This document shows positions 46,063 through 56,698 of a stretch of 64,000 nucleotides of DNA, piece after piece; within the stretch, counting starts at the first letter, position 1, and every line of letters begins with the position of its first letter. The notes under the pieces are model-generated. The model did no database searches. It worked only from the letters and a program-made list of their open reading frames with translations, and was not told the DNA's origin. The stretch is from NCBI RefSeq assembly GCF_000397205.1, contig NC_021237.1, positions 435,001 to 499,000 on the forward strand. Reading direction: 5' to 3'. Source of the DNA: Pseudomonas protegens CHA0. Its GTDB lineage: Bacteria > Pseudomonadota > Gammaproteobacteria > Pseudomonadales > Pseudomonadaceae. A program made the position numbers and the translations under genes.

Positions 46063-48625
46063 CTCTCAACTACAGCCAGAGTCTCTTGCCGAGTACCTGG
46101 CGCATTTGCCGATGTCGGACCAGCAGCGCGCGGAACTCGCGGGCTGCCAGTCCTTCAGCGAATTGCACCAACGCCTGTCGTCCAGCACCTTCGATGGCCC
46201 CACCGATGCCGCCCAGGCCTCGGTGGGCCAGCGCCTGACCCTGAGCACCGCCGCTGAGCTGGAAGAAGCGGAAATGCTCGCGGTGGACGCCGAGGGCCGG
46301 GTCTGCCTCAAGGCCACGCCACCGATCCGCCGCACCAAGGTGGTCCCGGAGCCGTGGCGCACCAATATCCTGGTGCGCGGCTGGCGGCGCCTGACCGGGC
46401 GTACCAACCCGCCAGCGCCGAAGAAGGACGAACGGGTACTGCCGGCCGCTCGCTGGCGTACCGTCGGTTCTATCCGCCGCTACATCCTGCTGGTGCTGAT
46501 GCTCGGCCAGACCATCGTCGCCGGCTGGTACATGAAAGGCATCATGCCGTACCAGGGCTGGTCCTTCGTCGACCTGGAAGAGGTCATGCACCAGCCGCTG
46601 ATGCAGACCGCCCAGCAAGTGCTGCCCTATGCCCTGCAGACCAGCATCCTGATTCTGTTCGGGATCCTGTTCTGCTGGGTCTCGGCAGGTTTCTGGACCG
46701 CGCTGATGGGCTTCCTGGAACTGCTGACCGGCCACGACAAGTACCGCATCTCCGGGGCCAGCGCCGGCAACGAGCCGATTCCCAAGGATGCGCGCACCGC
46801 ACTGGTGATGCCGATCTGCAACGAAGACGTGCCCCGGGTGTTTGCCGGCCTGCGCGCGACCTTCGAGTCGGTGGCGGCCACCGGTGACCTGGACCGTTTC
46901 GACTTCTTCGTCCTCAGCGACAGCAACGACAGCGATATCTGTGTGGCCGAGCAGCAGGCCTGGCTGGATGTCTGCCGCGAAGCCAAGGGCTTCGGCAAGA
47001 TCTTCTATCGCCGCCGTCGCCGCCGAGTGAAACGCAAGAGCGGCAACCTCGACGACTTCTGCCGTCGCTGGGGCGGTGACTACAAGTACATGGTCGTGCT
47101 CGACGCTGACAGCGTGATGAGCGGCGAATGCCTGACCAGCCTGGTACGCCTGATGGAAGCCACGCCGGACGCGGGGATCATCCAGACCGCGCCACGGGCC
47201 TCGGGCATGGACACCCTGTATGCGCGCATGCAGCAGTTCGCCACCCGGGTCTACGGCCCGCTGTTCACCGCCGGCCTGCACTTCTGGCAGTTGGGGGAAT
47301 CCCACTACTGGGGGCACAACGCGATCATCCGCATGCAGCCGTTCATCGAGCACTGTGCCCTGGCGCCGTTGCCGGGCAAGGGTGCCTTCGCCGGTGCGAT
47401 CCTCTCCCACGACTTCGTCGAAGCCGCGCTGATGCGCCGTGCCGGTTGGGGCGTGTGGATTGCCTACGACCTGCCGGGCAGCTACGAAGAGCTGCCGCCG
47501 AACCTGCTGGACGAACTCAAGCGTGACCGGCGCTGGTGCCACGGCAACCTGATGAACTTCCGCCTGTTTCTGGTCAAGGGCATGCACCCGGTGCACCGCG
47601 CGGTGTTCCTCACCGGGGTGATGTCCTACCTGTCGGCGCCGCTGTGGTTCTTCTTCCTGGTGCTGTCCACGGCCCTGCTGGCGGTCAACACCCTGATGGA
47701 GCCGCAGTACTTCCTCGAGCCGCGGCAGCTGTATCCGCTGTGGCCGCAGTGGCATCCGGACAAGGCCATCGCGCTGTTCTCCACCACCATCGTGCTGCTG
47801 TTCCTGCCCAAGCTCTTGAGCATCATCCTGATCTGGGCCAAGGGTGCGAAAGAGTTCGGTGGCAAGTTCAAGGTGACCCTGTCGATGCTCCTGGAGATGC
47901 TGTTCTCCATGCTGCTGGCGCCGGTGCGGATGATTTTCCACACCCGTTTCGTACTGGCCGCATTCCTGGGCTGGGCCGCGACCTGGAACTCGCCACAGCG
48001 TGACGACGACTCCACGCCGTGGAGCGAAGCGGTCAAGCGCCACGGTCCGCAGACCCTGCTGGGCTTCTGCTGGGCGCTGCTGGTGATCTGGTTGAACCCG
48101 AGCTTCCTCTGGTGGCTGGTACCGATCGTCGGTTCGTTGATGCTGTCGATCCCGGTGTCGGTGATCTCCAGCCGCGTGGGCCTGGGCCTGAAGTCCCGTG
48201 ACGAAAGCCTGTTCCTGATCCCCGAGGAATACGCTCCGCCACAGGCGCTGCTGGCAACCGACCAGTACACCCATGAAAACCGCTGGCATGCGCTCAACGA
48301 CGGCTTTGTCCGGGCCGTGGTGGATCCGCAGCAGAACGCCCTGGCCTGTGCCCTGGCGACCTCGCGCCACACCCAGGCCGAGCCCATCGAGTGGCTGCGC
48401 CAGGAGCGTGTACGGCATGCTCTGAAAGTCGGCCCGGCGGCCCTGAACAACAGCGAGCGGCTGGCGCTGTTGAGCGACCCGGTAGCCCTGGGGCGCCTGC
48501 ACGAGCAGGTCTGGAGCGAGGGGCACAGCGAATGGCTGAGCGCCTGGCGCCAGTCGGTGGATGCCGATCCCCATGCACCGCTGCTGCCGTTGCAGCCGCT
48601 GAACGCGGCGCCGCAACCGGCCTGA
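46055..48625 (+). CDS. opgH: Glucans biosynthesis glucosyltransferase OpgH (MdoH)
   Basis: The 856-residue inner-membrane GT2 enzyme polymerises glucose from UDP-glucose for osmoregulated periplasmic glucans. A cytoplasmic N-terminal domain is followed by two membrane helices (about 150-215). The catalytic domain has VLSDSNDSD and [10 protein letters not shown] metal/UDP sites and [11 protein letters not shown], the acceptor-site motif. Several C-terminal membrane helices follow. It overlaps opgG by 8 bp and ends at a strong terminator. Confidence 0.96.
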   Translation: MSNSQLQPESLAEYLAHLPMSDQQRAELAGCQSFSELHQRLSSSTFDGPTDAAQASVGQRLTLSTAAELEEAEMLAVDAEGRVCLKATPPIRRTKVVPEPWRTNILVRGWRRLTGRTNPPAPKKDERVLPAARWRTVGSIRRYILLVLMLGQTIVAGWYMKGIMPYQGWSFVDLEEVMHQPLMQTAQQVLPYALQTSILILFGILFCWVSAGFWTALMGFLELLTGHDKYRISGASAGNEPIPKDARTALVMPICNEDVPRVFAGLRATFESVAATGDLDRFDFFVLSDSNDSDICVAEQQAWLDVCREAKGFGKIFYRRRRRRVKRKSGNLDDFCRRWGGDYKYMVVLDADSVMSGECLTSLVRLMEATPDAGIIQTAPRASGMDTLYARMQQFATRVYGPLFTAGLHFWQLGESHYWGHNAIIRMQPFIEHCALAPLPGKGAFAGAILSHDFVEAALMRRAGWGVWIAYDLPGSYEELPPNLLDELKRDRRWCHGNLMNFRLFLVKGMHPVHRAVFLTGVMSYLSAPLWFFFLVLSTALLAVNTLMEPQYFLEPRQLYPLWPQWHPDKAIALFSTTIVLLFLPKLLSIILIWAKGAKEFGGKFKVTLSMLLEMLFSMLLAPVRMIFHTRFVLAAFLGWAATWNSPQRDDDSTPWSEAVKRHGPQTLLGFCWALLVIWLNPSFLWWLVPIVGSLMLSIPVSVISSRVGLGLKSRDESLFLIPEEYAPPQALLATDQYTHENRWHALNDGFVRAVVDPQQNALACALATSRHTQAEPIEWLRQERVRHALKVGPAALNNSERLALLSDPVALGRLHEQVWSEGHSEWLSAWRQSVDADPHAPLLPLQPLNAAPQPA

Positions 48626-48630
48626 AGCCA

Positions 48631-48661
48631 ACGCCCTTGAGCTCTTGCTCAAGGGCGTTTT
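48631..48661 (+). terminator. Rho-independent terminator of opgGH
   Basis: A 12-bp stem (48631-48642 with 48647-48658) with a TCTT loop is followed by TTTTG, starting just 6 nt after the opgH stop. I see no gene in the remaining gap to 48884. Confidence 0.88.
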
Positions 48662-48884
48662 GCTTTATGGCGCCAATGGCCGCCTACGCCTTGCCGGAGG
48701 CTGTGGCAGCGGCCACCGGTCGCTCCCCCTGAAACAACAAAAATCCTTGTGCAAATGGCCGAGTGCGTTAGCATCGCACCCGCAAATTTCTGCGCGCAAT
48801 CGACAACGGCCTGCCATTCGAAGCACTCAAGCAGATGACCGCCGTGCGCAGACACCACAATAAAATGGCTTCAGGGGACTTGAG

Positions 48885-49682
48885 ATGAAGAAGTATCTTT
48901 CGCTGCTGCTGGCAGGCGCCGCCGCCATGCTGGCGGTCACTACCGCCCAGGCCGGCGCCATCGATGACGCGGTCAAGCGCGGTACGCTGAAAGTCGGCAT
49001 GGACCCGACCTACATGCCGTTCGAAATGACCAACAAGCGTGGCGAAATCATCGGTTTCGAAGTCGATCTGCTCAAGGCCATGGCCAAGTCCATGGGGGTC
49101 AAGCTGGAGATGGTTTCCACTGGCTACGACGGCATCATCCCGGCCCTGCTGACCGACAAGTTCGACATGATCGGCAGCGGCATGACCCTGACCCAGGAAC
49201 GCAACCTGCGCCTGAACTTCAGCGAACCCTTCATCGTGGTCGGCCAGACCCTGCTGATTCGCAAGGACCTGGAAGGCACCATCAAGTCCTACAAGGACCT
49301 GAACAGCGCCGACTACCGCATCACCTCCAAGCTGGGCACCACCGGTGAGATGGTCGCCAAGAAGCTGATCGCCAAGGCCAAGTACCACGGCTACGACAAC
49401 GAGCAGGAAGCGGTGCTGGACGTGGTCAACGGCAAGGCCGACGCCTTCATCTACGACGCTCCGTACAACGTGGTGGCCGTCAACAAAGTGGGCAATGGCA
49501 AGCTGGTCTTCCTCGACAAGCCGTTCACCTACGAGCCCCTGGCCTTCGGTTTGAAGAAGGGCGATTACGACAGCATCAACTTCATCAACAACTTCCTGCA
49601 CCAGATCCACGAAGACGGCACCTACGATCGCATCCATGACAAGTGGTTCAAGAGCACCGAGTGGCTCAAGGACATGGAATAG
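48885..49682 (+). CDS. Polar amino acid ABC transporter, substrate-binding protein
   Basis: The 265-residue SBP_bac_3 protein has a signal peptide ending TAQA. Ligand-binding segments include RGTLKVGMDPTYMPFEM, IGFEVDLLKAMAKSMG, GSGMTLTQERNLRLNFSEPF and FIYDAPYNVV. The Asp in YDAPY and the Arg in QERN would bind the amino acid backbone. The exact amino acid is not clear. Permease and ATPase genes follow after a REPIN. Confidence 0.9.
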   Translation: MKKYLSLLLAGAAAMLAVTTAQAGAIDDAVKRGTLKVGMDPTYMPFEMTNKRGEIIGFEVDLLKAMAKSMGVKLEMVSTGYDGIIPALLTDKFDMIGSGMTLTQERNLRLNFSEPFIVVGQTLLIRKDLEGTIKSYKDLNSADYRITSKLGTTGEMVAKKLIAKAKYHGYDNEQEAVLDVVNGKADAFIYDAPYNVVAVNKVGNGKLVFLDKPFTYEPLAFGLKKGDYDSINFINNFLHQIHEDGTYDRIHDKWFKSTEWLKDME

Positions 49683-49708
49683 GTGTCAGGCAACTGACTT
49701 CTGGTTGA

Positions 49709-49770
49709 TCGCGAGCAAGCTCGCTCCTACAGGGCGCATAGCGTTTTTGTAGGAGCGAGCCTGCTCGCGA
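49709..49770. repeat. REPIN-like element inside the amino acid ABC operon
   Basis: TCGCGAGCAAGCTCGCTCCTACA (positions 49709-49731) faces its near-perfect inverse at 49748-49770. Placed between the binding-protein gene and the permease gene, it probably stabilises the upstream mRNA, raising binding-protein levels over membrane components. Confidence 0.85.
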
Positions 49771-49827
49771 CGATGCCCACCCGGGCTCTGCCGAACCTCC
49801 CCGCTGCAAACCGCTGGAACCTGCAAA

Positions 49828-50790
49828 GTGAACAAACAGAAAAAAGCCCAATGGCCCTGGCACGTACTGACCGTGCTGGTGCTGATCGGCCTGGCCGGCG
49901 CCCTGTACTACGCCACCTCGCTGATGTCCTACGAGTGGCGCTGGAACCGTGTCCCCCAGTACTTCGCCTATCAGGCCGAAGAGTCCCAGCGGGCGGCGGA
50001 AATCTCCACCGTCGCCGAGGTGGTGCGCCAGGGCGGCAAGGCACAAGTCACGCTGCGCGGTGACTCGGGTGCCGAGCAGCATCTGAGCGTCGATGAAAGC
50101 AGCTTGCAGGTGGCTAGCGGCGATGACGTGGCCGAAGGCGATGTCATCGGCGTGACCCGGCACTGGGCCGCGGGCCCGCTGTTGTGGGGCCTGTGGACCA
50201 CCTTGTGGCTGTCGGTGGTGTCCGGCGTGCTGGGGCTGTTGATCGGCCTGGGTACCGGCCTGTGCCGGTTGTCCAGCAACCCGACCCTGCGCGACCTGTC
50301 GACGATCTATGTCGAACTGGTGCGGGGCACGCCGCTGCTGGTGCAGATCTTCATCTTCTATTTCTTTATTGGCACGGTGCTCAATCTGTCCCGGGAGTTC
50401 GCCGGGATCGCCGCGCTGTCGCTGTTTACCGGGGCCTATGTGGCGGAAATCGTTCGCGCCGGGGTGCAGTCCATCGCCCGCGGGCAGAACGAAGCCGCTC
50501 GCTCCCTGGGGCTCAGCGCCGGCCAGTCGATGCGCCATGTGGTGCTGCCCCAGGCCTTCAAGCGGGTGCTGCCGCCGCTGGCCGGGCAGTTCATCAGCCT
50601 GGTCAAGGACACCTCCCTGGTGTCGGTGATCGCCATTACCGAACTGCTCAAAAGCGGCCGGGAAGTCATCACCACGTCGTTCTCGCCATTCGAGATCCTG
50701 TTCTGCGTGGCAGGCCTGTATTTGTTGATCAACCTGCCGCTGTCGAAGATGGCCAGCCGGCTTGAGCGGAGGCTCGCGCAAAGTGATTGA
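49828..50790 (+). CDS. Polar amino acid ABC transporter, permease
   Basis: The 320-residue protein starts at GTG 49828. After TM1 there is an unusual periplasmic stretch of about 90 residues ([20 protein letters not shown] onward) before the standard HisMQ-type core. The core has the EAA loop [23 protein letters not shown]. The ATPase start lies inside its 3' end. Confidence 0.9.
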   Translation: MNKQKKAQWPWHVLTVLVLIGLAGALYYATSLMSYEWRWNRVPQYFAYQAEESQRAAEISTVAEVVRQGGKAQVTLRGDSGAEQHLSVDESSLQVASGDDVAEGDVIGVTRHWAAGPLLWGLWTTLWLSVVSGVLGLLIGLGTGLCRLSSNPTLRDLSTIYVELVRGTPLLVQIFIFYFFIGTVLNLSREFAGIAALSLFTGAYVAEIVRAGVQSIARGQNEAARSLGLSAGQSMRHVVLPQAFKRVLPPLAGQFISLVKDTSLVSVIAITELLKSGREVITTSFSPFEILFCVAGLYLLINLPLSKMASRLERRLAQSD

Positions 50791-51517
50791 AGTCCGCGAT
50801 CTGGTAAAAGTCTTCGACACCCGCGGCCAGGTGGTGCGCGCGGTGGATAACGTCACCACCCAGGTGGCCAAGGGCGAGGTGCTGGTGGTGATCGGCCCGT
50901 CCGGCTCCGGCAAGTCGACCTTCCTGCGTTGCCTCAATGGCCTTGAAGAGTTCGATTCCGGCTCGGTGAGCATCGACGGCCTGCAACTGGCCGACCCGAG
51001 GACCGATGTGAACGCCTACCGCCGGGAAGTCGGCATGGTGTTCCAGCACTTCAACCTGTTCCCGCACATGACCGTGCTGGAAAACCTCTGCCTGGCGCAG
51101 AAGGTGGTACGCAAGCGCGGCAAGCAGGAGCGCGAGGCCAAGGCCCTGGCGTTGCTGGAAAAGGTCGGGATCGCCCAGAAGGCCCACGAGTTTCCTTCGC
51201 GGCTTTCCGGTGGCCAGCAGCAGCGTGTGGCCATCGCCCGGGCCCTGGCCATGGAACCCAAGGTGATGCTGTTCGACGAGCCGACCTCGGCCCTGGACCC
51301 GGAAATGGTCGGCGAGGTGCTGGATGTGATGAAGACCCTGGCCCTGGAAGGCATGACCATGGTCTGCGTGACCCACGAAATGGGCTTTGCCCGGGAAGTG
51401 GCGGATCGGGTGCTGTTCTTCGATCACGGCAAACTACTGGAAGACGCGGCGCCGCAGGTGTTCTTCGACGCGCCGCAAGACCCGCGGGCCCAGGCTTTCC
51501 TGCGCCAGGTGCTGTAA
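50783..51517 (+). CDS. Polar amino acid ABC transporter, ATP-binding protein
   Basis: I choose GTG 50783, placed 10 nt after GGAGG and giving 244 residues, the family norm; a TTG at 50762 is less likely. Walker A is GPSGSGKST, signature [12 protein letters not shown], Walker [13 protein letters not shown] and the switch His is in CVTHEMGFA. It is most like GlnQ/GltL/HisP. The 8-bp overlap with the permease gene indicates coupling. Confidence 0.94.
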   Translation: MIEVRDLVKVFDTRGQVVRAVDNVTTQVAKGEVLVVIGPSGSGKSTFLRCLNGLEEFDSGSVSIDGLQLADPRTDVNAYRREVGMVFQHFNLFPHMTVLENLCLAQKVVRKRGKQEREAKALALLEKVGIAQKAHEFPSRLSGGQQQRVAIARALAMEPKVMLFDEPTSALDPEMVGEVLDVMKTLALEGMTMVCVTHEMGFAREVADRVLFFDHGKLLEDAAPQVFFDAPQDPRAQAFLRQVL

Positions 51518-51518
51518 G

Positions 51519-51550
51519 GCCGGCTCCTGCATTTCCCGGTAGGAGCCGGC
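51519..51550. repeat. REP-type inverted repeat between convergent ABC and chemoreceptor genes
   Basis: GCCGGCTCCT (51519-51528) and AGGAGCCGGC (51541-51550) are perfect arms. A REP core (GGAGCCGGCTTGCCGGC) continues to 51557. It sits directly at the 3' ends of both converging genes. Confidence 0.75.
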
Positions 51551-51566
51551 TTGCCGGCGAAGCGGC

Positions 51567-53483
51567 TCAGACCCGGAAACGCCCCACCAGGCTTTGCAGG
51601 TGAATCCCCAGCCGCGCCAGCTCGGCGCTGGACGCGGCGGTTTCCTCGCTGGCCGATGACGTCTGTTCAGACACATCCCGCACATTCAACACGCTGCGGT
51701 TGATCTCTTCCGCCACCGCGCTCTGCTGCTCTGCTGCCGCGGCGATCTGCTGGTTCATCGCCTGGATCGCCGACACGGTACGGGTGATGTTTTCCAGGGA
51801 ACCACCAGCCCGGCGTGTCAGCTCGACACTGCTGTCGGTCAGGCTGCGGCTGGTATCCAGGGTGCTGGCCACCTGCTGGGTGCCGCTTTGCAGGCCAACG
51901 ATGAGTTCAGCGATTTCTTCGGTGGATTGCTGGGTACGTTGCGCCAGGCTGCGGACTTCATCTGCCACCACGGCAAAACCCCGCCCGGCTTCACCGGCCC
52001 GGGCGGCCTCGATGGCGGCGTTCAGGGCCAGCAGGTTGGTCTGCTGGGCCACCGACTTGATCACATCCAGGACGCTGCCGATCTTGTCGCTTTCCTGCTT
52101 GAGATGGCCCATGGCCTCGGTGGAATGGCCCACCTCGCTGGCCAGGCGCTCGATCTGGGCGATGGCTTCGTTCACCACCCGGTCACCCTCGCGGGCCTGC
52201 TGGTCGGCCGCCACAGCGGCCTCGGAGGCCTCCTCGGCGTTGCGCGCCACTTCCTGCACGGTGGCGGCCATTTCGTTCATGGCCGTGGCCACCTGGTCGG
52301 TCTCGACTTTCTGGCTGTTGACCCCGGCGCTGGTCTGCTCGGTCACCGCGGACAGTTGCTCGGCGGCGCTGGCGATCTGGGTCACCCCGTCGCTGATGCC
52401 GCCGATCAGTTCCCGCAGGCTCACCGTCATGCGCTGCATGGCTTTCTGCAGTTGGCCCAGTTCGTCGCGGCGCTCCACGGCGAGGTTCTGGCTCAGGTCC
52501 CCGGAAGCCACGCGCTCGGCGGCCTTGAGGGTCTGCTGCAGCGGCTGGGTGATCTGCCGGGTGATGGCCCAGGCGGCGATCAGGCCGAACAGCATGGCCA
52601 GCAAGGTGGCGATCAGCAGGGTGCTCTTGGCTTGCGCGGCGTCGCTGTCACGCTTGGTGGTCTGGGCCACGGTCAGCTGCTTGCTCAGGTCCATCAGCCG
52701 GTCGCCCTGGGCGGCCATGCGCTTGAGCGCAGCCGCGCTGGCTTCTTCGGCGTCGCTGTAGGCGCTGACGGCCATCCGGTAGGCCTTCAGCGAGTCGCTG
52801 GCCTGTTGCAGGTTGGCAACGTGCTGCTCGGGCAGGCGCGAAGGCAGGCTGGTGAGGTTGTTCAGGGCGTTGTCGATGGCGTCCAGCGCCGGCTGCTTGG
52901 CCTCGGGCTTGGCGCTGTAGGTGTAGCCGCGTACCTGGAAGCGTGCCTGCTGGATCAGCTTGGACAGGTCGATCACGCTATTGAACTGCGCCACGCTGTC
53001 GCCTTGCAGCAGTGAGTTTTCAACCTCCGCGACCCGGGCCACGGCATTGTCCGCGGTGGCGCCAAGCTGGGACCTCGCAGCCTCGCGGTTGGCGGTGGCG
53101 CGAGTCATGTCGGCAAAGGCTTTCTGGTATTCGGCCACGGCGTCCAGTTGCTGGTCGACCATGGTGATGCTTTCCGGTTGCTGCAGTTGCGCGCGAGCGT
53201 CCTGCAGGCCGTCGTCGAGTTGCTTGAGGAAGTCGTTGACCGCTGCCGGGCCGTGTTCACCGCGGCTCATCTCGTAGTTGAGGCGGGCGATGCGCAGGTC
53301 CTTGGTCAGGGCGTAGATAACGGAAATATTGCCCAGTTTGTCGCCCCGGTCGATCACCCGGCTCAGGCCGGTCCAGCCGGTGGCGGTGATCAGCAGGGTC
53401 AGGAGCAGTACCAGGCCGAAGCCGATACCCAGCTTGAGGCTGACGCTTACGTTTCCCAGGTTTCTGGCTAGCCAACGGTACAT
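51567..53483 (-). CDS. Methyl-accepting chemotaxis protein with HBM sensor domain (McpK/McpS-like)
   Basis: The 638-residue protein has TM1 (about 15-37), a long all-helical periplasmic region of about 245 residues fitting the helical bimodular (HBM) type, TM2 (about 288-308), HAMP and a signalling domain with the usual tip ([20 protein letters not shown]). HBM receptors sense organic acids. The position between the amino acid ABC operon and rsmE is that of P. aeruginosa McpK (alpha-ketoglutarate), so it is probably its ortholog. GGGAG precedes ATG 53483. Confidence 0.88.
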   Translation of the reverse strand: MYRWLARNLGNVSVSLKLGIGFGLVLLLTLLITATGWTGLSRVIDRGDKLGNISVIYALTKDLRIARLNYEMSRGEHGPAAVNDFLKQLDDGLQDARAQLQQPESITMVDQQLDAVAEYQKAFADMTRATANREAARSQLGATADNAVARVAEVENSLLQGDSVAQFNSVIDLSKLIQQARFQVRGYTYSAKPEAKQPALDAIDNALNNLTSLPSRLPEQHVANLQQASDSLKAYRMAVSAYSDAEEASAAALKRMAAQGDRLMDLSKQLTVAQTTKRDSDAAQAKSTLLIATLLAMLFGLIAAWAITRQITQPLQQTLKAAERVASGDLSQNLAVERRDELGQLQKAMQRMTVSLRELIGGISDGVTQIASAAEQLSAVTEQTSAGVNSQKVETDQVATAMNEMAATVQEVARNAEEASEAAVAADQQAREGDRVVNEAIAQIERLASEVGHSTEAMGHLKQESDKIGSVLDVIKSVAQQTNLLALNAAIEAARAGEAGRGFAVVADEVRSLAQRTQQSTEEIAELIVGLQSGTQQVASTLDTSRSLTDSSVELTRRAGGSLENITRTVSAIQAMNQQIAAAAEQQSAVAEEINRSVLNVRDVSEQTSSASEETAASSAELARLGIHLQSLVGRFRV

Positions 53484-53620
53484 TCTGCGAACTCCCTTTT
53501 AGCAATGTGCGCTTAACCATAGGCTATCGGCGGGAGTGGGGGATTCTGTAGCTTGACTGGCTAGTTGCCATTACGACCGTGAGGTCCGGCTGGCCACTTG
53601 GCCAGCACGCACATGGGGGC

Positions 53621-54328
53621 TCAGAACAGGCGCGAAAGCAGGGCGGTGACCGCGGTTTCGACCCGCAGGATGCGTTCGCCCAGTTGCACCGGTTGCAGGC
53701 CGGCCTTGCCCAGAAGATCGATCTCGTAGGGAATCCAGCCGCCCTCCGGGCCAATGGCCAGGGTGACGGCCTGGTCCAGCCCGCGAGGGCAGGGCGGATA
53801 TGGGCCAGGGTGGCCCACCAGCCCCAGGGTGCCAGCGCTGAGGGCCGGCAGGCGGTCTTCGACGAAGGGCTTGAAGCGTTTTTCGATCAGGACGTCGGGC
53901 AGCACGGTGTCACGGGCCTGTTCCAGGCCGAGCACCAGGTGTTCGCGAATCGTTTCGGGTTCCAGGAACGGGGTCTGCCAGAAGCTCTTTTCTACCCGGT
54001 AGCTGTTCACCAGCACCAGCCGCGGCACGCCCATGGTCGCTATGGTCTGGAACACCCGGCGAAGCATTTTCGGGCGCGGCAGGGCCAGCACCAGGGTCAA
54101 TGGCAGCTTGGCCGGTGGCGGCTGATCGAGGGTCACTTGCAGTTCGGCTTCAGCAGGCTCCAGGCGCAGTACCTGGGCACTGCCCATCAAGCCGCCAATG
54201 CGCCCGACCCGCAGGCTGTCGCCGACCGCCACCCGATGCACGTCCTGCATGTGGGTCAGGCGTCGGTCGCGCAGCACTACCCGGTCGGCCGCAATGAAAT
54301 CGGCCTCTTCCAGAAGCAGCAGGTTCAC
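53621..54328 (-). CDS. rsmE: 16S rRNA (uracil(1498)-N(3))-methyltransferase
   Basis: The 235-residue SPOUT methyltransferase modifies U1498 of 16S rRNA using SAM. The C-terminal trefoil-knot region is visible as [17 protein letters not shown] and [18 protein letters not shown]. The GTG start overlaps the tatC stop by 4 bp (GTGA), so it is read as the last gene of the tat transcript. Confidence 0.95.
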   Translation of the reverse strand: MNLLLLEEADFIAADRVVLRDRRLTHMQDVHRVAVGDSLRVGRIGGLMGSAQVLRLEPAEAELQVTLDQPPPAKLPLTLVLALPRPKMLRRVFQTIATMGVPRLVLVNSYRVEKSFWQTPFLEPETIREHLVLGLEQARDTVLPDVLIEKRFKPFVEDRLPALSAGTLGLVGHPGPYPPCPRGLDQAVTLAIGPEGGWIPYEIDLLGKAGLQPVQLGERILRVETAVTALLSRLF

Positions 54329-55119
54329 GCTTGGGTCGCTGGCGGCTGGTCGTTGTGGTCGTCGGCCGGTTCATCGTCCGGGTGCTCGCCACGTTTGCTG
54401 ATCAGCCCGCCGAACAGCACGCCGATCTCGAACAGCAGCCACATGGGCACGGCCAGCAGGGTCTGGGAGAAAATGTCCGGCGGGGTGAGGATCATGCCCA
54501 CCACGAAGCAGCCGATGATCACGTAAGGGCGGATCTTGCGCAGGTACGCCACGTTGACCACGCCTATCCACACCAGCAGGACCACGGCCACCGGGATCTC
54601 GAAGGCCACGCCGAAGGCGAAGAACAGGGTCATGACGAAATCGAGGTAGCTGGTGATATCGGTCATCATCTCCACGCCGGCCGGGGTGGCGGCGGCGAAG
54701 AACTTGAAGATCAGCGGGAACACCAGGAAGTAGGCGAACGCCATGCCGATGTAGAACAGCAGGATGCTCGACACCAGCAAGGGCACGGCAATGCGCTTTT
54801 CATGCTTGTACAGGCCGGGTGCGATAAAGCCCCAGATCTGGTGCAGGATCACCGGGATCGCCAGGAACAGCGAGACCATCATGGTCAGCTTCAGCGGCGT
54901 CAGGAACGGCGAGGCGACGTCGGTGGCGATCATCGTCGCGCCGACCGGCAGGTACTGGCGCAGCGGCGTGGAGACGATGGTGTAGATCTGCTGGGTGAAG
55001 GCGAACAGCCCGGCGAAGATGATGAAGATCGCCGCTACGCAGCGCAGCAGGCGGGTGCGCAGCTCGGTGAGGTGCGACACCAGCGGCATGTGTTGGTCGT
55101 TCTCTGGGATATCGCTCAT
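54325..55119 (-). CDS. tatC: Twin-arginine translocase subunit TatC
   Basis: The 264-residue inner-membrane protein has six helices and is the receptor for twin-arginine signal peptides. Conserved parts are [17 protein letters not shown] (with the functionally important Glu), the periplasmic P-rich loop and [11 protein letters not shown]. Its start overlaps the tatB stop by 4 bp. Confidence 0.97.
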   Translation of the reverse strand: MSDIPENDQHMPLVSHLTELRTRLLRCVAAIFIIFAGLFAFTQQIYTIVSTPLRQYLPVGATMIATDVASPFLTPLKLTMMVSLFLAIPVILHQIWGFIAPGLYKHEKRIAVPLLVSSILLFYIGMAFAYFLVFPLIFKFFAAATPAGVEMMTDITSYLDFVMTLFFAFGVAFEIPVAVVLLVWIGVVNVAYLRKIRPYVIIGCFVVGMILTPPDIFSQTLLAVPMWLLFEIGVLFGGLISKRGEHPDDEPADDHNDQPPATQA

Positions 55120-55574
55120 GGTGCTCGCGGCGGCAAGGTGGAGTCGTGGGGGGCCGTGGTGGCGGGTGTTGCCACTGGGGCTGCGGGCTCTGCGGTCGGT
55201 GCCGGTGCTGGTGTTGATGGCAGAGGCGCGGGCACTTCGCTGGCTGGCGGCGCTTCGGCGACCGTAGCGGCGCCTGGCGCGTGAATCGTCTGCTCGGCCA
55301 CAGGCTCTACCGGAGTCGGTTGCTGCTGGGTCGGGGCGAGGATTTTCCGCGCTTCCTGCTCCAGGGACAGAATGTGCTCGTTGTGCAGTTGCCGGCGGAT
55401 TTCGTCGGCACCGATTTCACGTTCAACTTCCTGTTTTATCGCGTTGAAGCTGCGCTTGAGGCGCCCGACCCACAGGCCGGCGGTGCGCGCAGCGCCGGGC
55501 AGGCGCTCGGGGCCGAGCACCAGCAGGGCCACCAGGCCCACCAGCAGCAGTTCAGAGAAGCTGATACCAAACAT
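55116..55574 (-). CDS. tatB: Twin-arginine translocase subunit TatB
   Basis: The 152-residue protein has one N-terminal membrane helix ([20 protein letters not shown]), the hinge GPERLP and an amphipathic helix, typical of TatB. A Pro/Ala-rich tail follows, longer than some homologs. It forms the substrate-binding complex with TatC. Confidence 0.95.
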   Translation of the reverse strand: MFGISFSELLLVGLVALLVLGPERLPGAARTAGLWVGRLKRSFNAIKQEVEREIGADEIRRQLHNEHILSLEQEARKILAPTQQQPTPVEPVAEQTIHAPGAATVAEAPPASEVPAPLPSTPAPAPTAEPAAPVATPATTAPHDSTLPPRAP

Positions 55575-55584
55575 TAGTCAGTGC

Positions 55585-55866
55585 TCACGAGTCTTTGCGG
55601 GTCGGCTCTTCGACTTTCTGCGCCTGCACATCGATGGTGTGCGGCTGGTTCAACGGCGCGCTCTGCTGCGGCTGAACCGGTGGCACAGGCTGCGCCGCTG
55701 GCGGGACCACGGGTTCGGCAGGCTTTTCGTCGTCATTCATGGCCTTGCGAAAGCCCTTGATCGATTCGCCGACGTCGGTGCCCAGGTTCTTGAGCTTCTT
55801 GGTGCCGAATACCAGTACCACGACCACCAGGATGACGATCCAGTGTTTCCAGTCAAAAATGCCCAT
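55585..55866 (-). CDS. tatA: Twin-arginine translocase subunit TatA
   Basis: The true start is at 55866 ([20 protein letters not shown]), giving 93 residues; upstream in-frame codons belong to another gene's region. The FG hinge ([20 protein letters not shown]) and amphipathic helix are typical of TatA, which assembles the transport pore. A Pro/Gln-rich tail follows. The gene is first of tatABC-rsmE. Confidence 0.95.
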   Translation of the reverse strand: MGIFDWKHWIVILVVVVLVFGTKKLKNLGTDVGESIKGFRKAMNDDEKPAEPVVPPAAQPVPPVQPQQSAPLNQPHTIDVQAQKVEEPTRKDS

Positions 55867-55891
55867 GCTGCGTTTCCTCTTAGAAAGTTGT

Positions 55892-56224
55892 TCAGGCGGA
55901 CGGACGCGAGGCTTTCTCGGTGTGTCCGGACAGACCGAAGCGGCGATCCAGCTCGTCGAGCACAGCCTGGGGGTGCTGCCCCAGCTGCGCCAGCATGACC
56001 AGGGTATGGAACCACAGGTCTGCGGTTTCATAGATCACATCGCTGCAGTCACCGCTGATGGCGGCGTCCTTGGCGGCGATGATGGTTTCGACCGACTCTT
56101 CGCCGACTTTTTCCAGAATCTTGTTCAGGCCCTTGTGATACAGGCTGGCCACATAGGAGCTGTCGGCTGCGGCGTCTTTACGCTCTTCCAGCACTTGGGC
56201 CAGACGGGTGAGGGTATCGCTCAT
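55892..56224 (-). CDS. hisE: Phosphoribosyl-ATP diphosphatase
   Basis: The 110-residue MazG-like helical enzyme starts at ATG 56224. It hydrolyses phosphoribosyl-ATP to phosphoribosyl-AMP, step 2 of histidine synthesis. [14 protein letters not shown] and [17 protein letters not shown] carry the metal-binding acids. It begins 1 bp after the hisI stop; in enterics the two are fused, here they are separate genes. Confidence 0.97.
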   Translation of the reverse strand: MSDTLTRLAQVLEERKDAAADSSYVASLYHKGLNKILEKVGEESVETIIAAKDAAISGDCSDVIYETADLWFHTLVMLAQLGQHPQAVLDELDRRFGLSGHTEKASRPSA

Positions 56225-56225
56225 G

Positions 56226-56618
56226 TCAGTGTCCTGCAGAATAAATCGCGTGCGGGTCCTTGAGGACCGGTTCGACGGTTTTCCACTCGCCGTCTTCGTA
56301 GACGCGGTAGAAACAGCTGTGGCGGCCGGTGTGACAGGCAATGTCGCCGATCTGCTCGACCATCAGGATGATCACGTCAGCGTCGCAGTCCAGGCGCATT
56401 TCATGAAGCTTCTGTACGTGCCCGGACTCTTCGCCCTTGCGCCATAGCTTGCCACGGGAACGTGACCAATAGATGGCGCGGTTCTCGGCGGCAGTCAGGC
56501 TCAGGGCCTCGCGGTTCATCCAGGCCATCATCAGCACGCGCCCGGTCTTGTGATCCTGGGCGATGGCCGGCACCAGGCCGTCCGCATCCCATTTGATCTG
56601 GTCCAGCCAATCTTTCAT
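56226..56618 (-). CDS. hisI: Phosphoribosyl-AMP cyclohydrolase
   Basis: ATG 56618 ([15 protein letters not shown]) with GGAG upstream gives 130 residues; a TTG 15 nt earlier is less likely. The enzyme performs step 3 of histidine synthesis with zinc. [28 protein letters not shown] and [14 protein letters not shown], then CHTGRHSCF, hold the metal-binding Asp and Cys residues. Confidence 0.97.
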   Translation of the reverse strand: MKDWLDQIKWDADGLVPAIAQDHKTGRVLMMAWMNREALSLTAAENRAIYWSRSRGKLWRKGEESGHVQKLHEMRLDCDADVIILMVEQIGDIACHTGRHSCFYRVYEDGEWKTVEPVLKDPHAIYSAGH

Positions 56619-56698
56619 TTTCGACTCCGACAACCGGGCTCTACCCGCTGGTGACGCCTCGGCGATTTCGACAGTTTGCCAGCAGGTCGCGCCACTGG

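Noticed and set aside
46070..48652. 860-codon open frame antisense to opgH
   Set aside because: It is a shadow of a GC-rich gene with low-complexity Arg/Gln/His composition and no recognisable domain.
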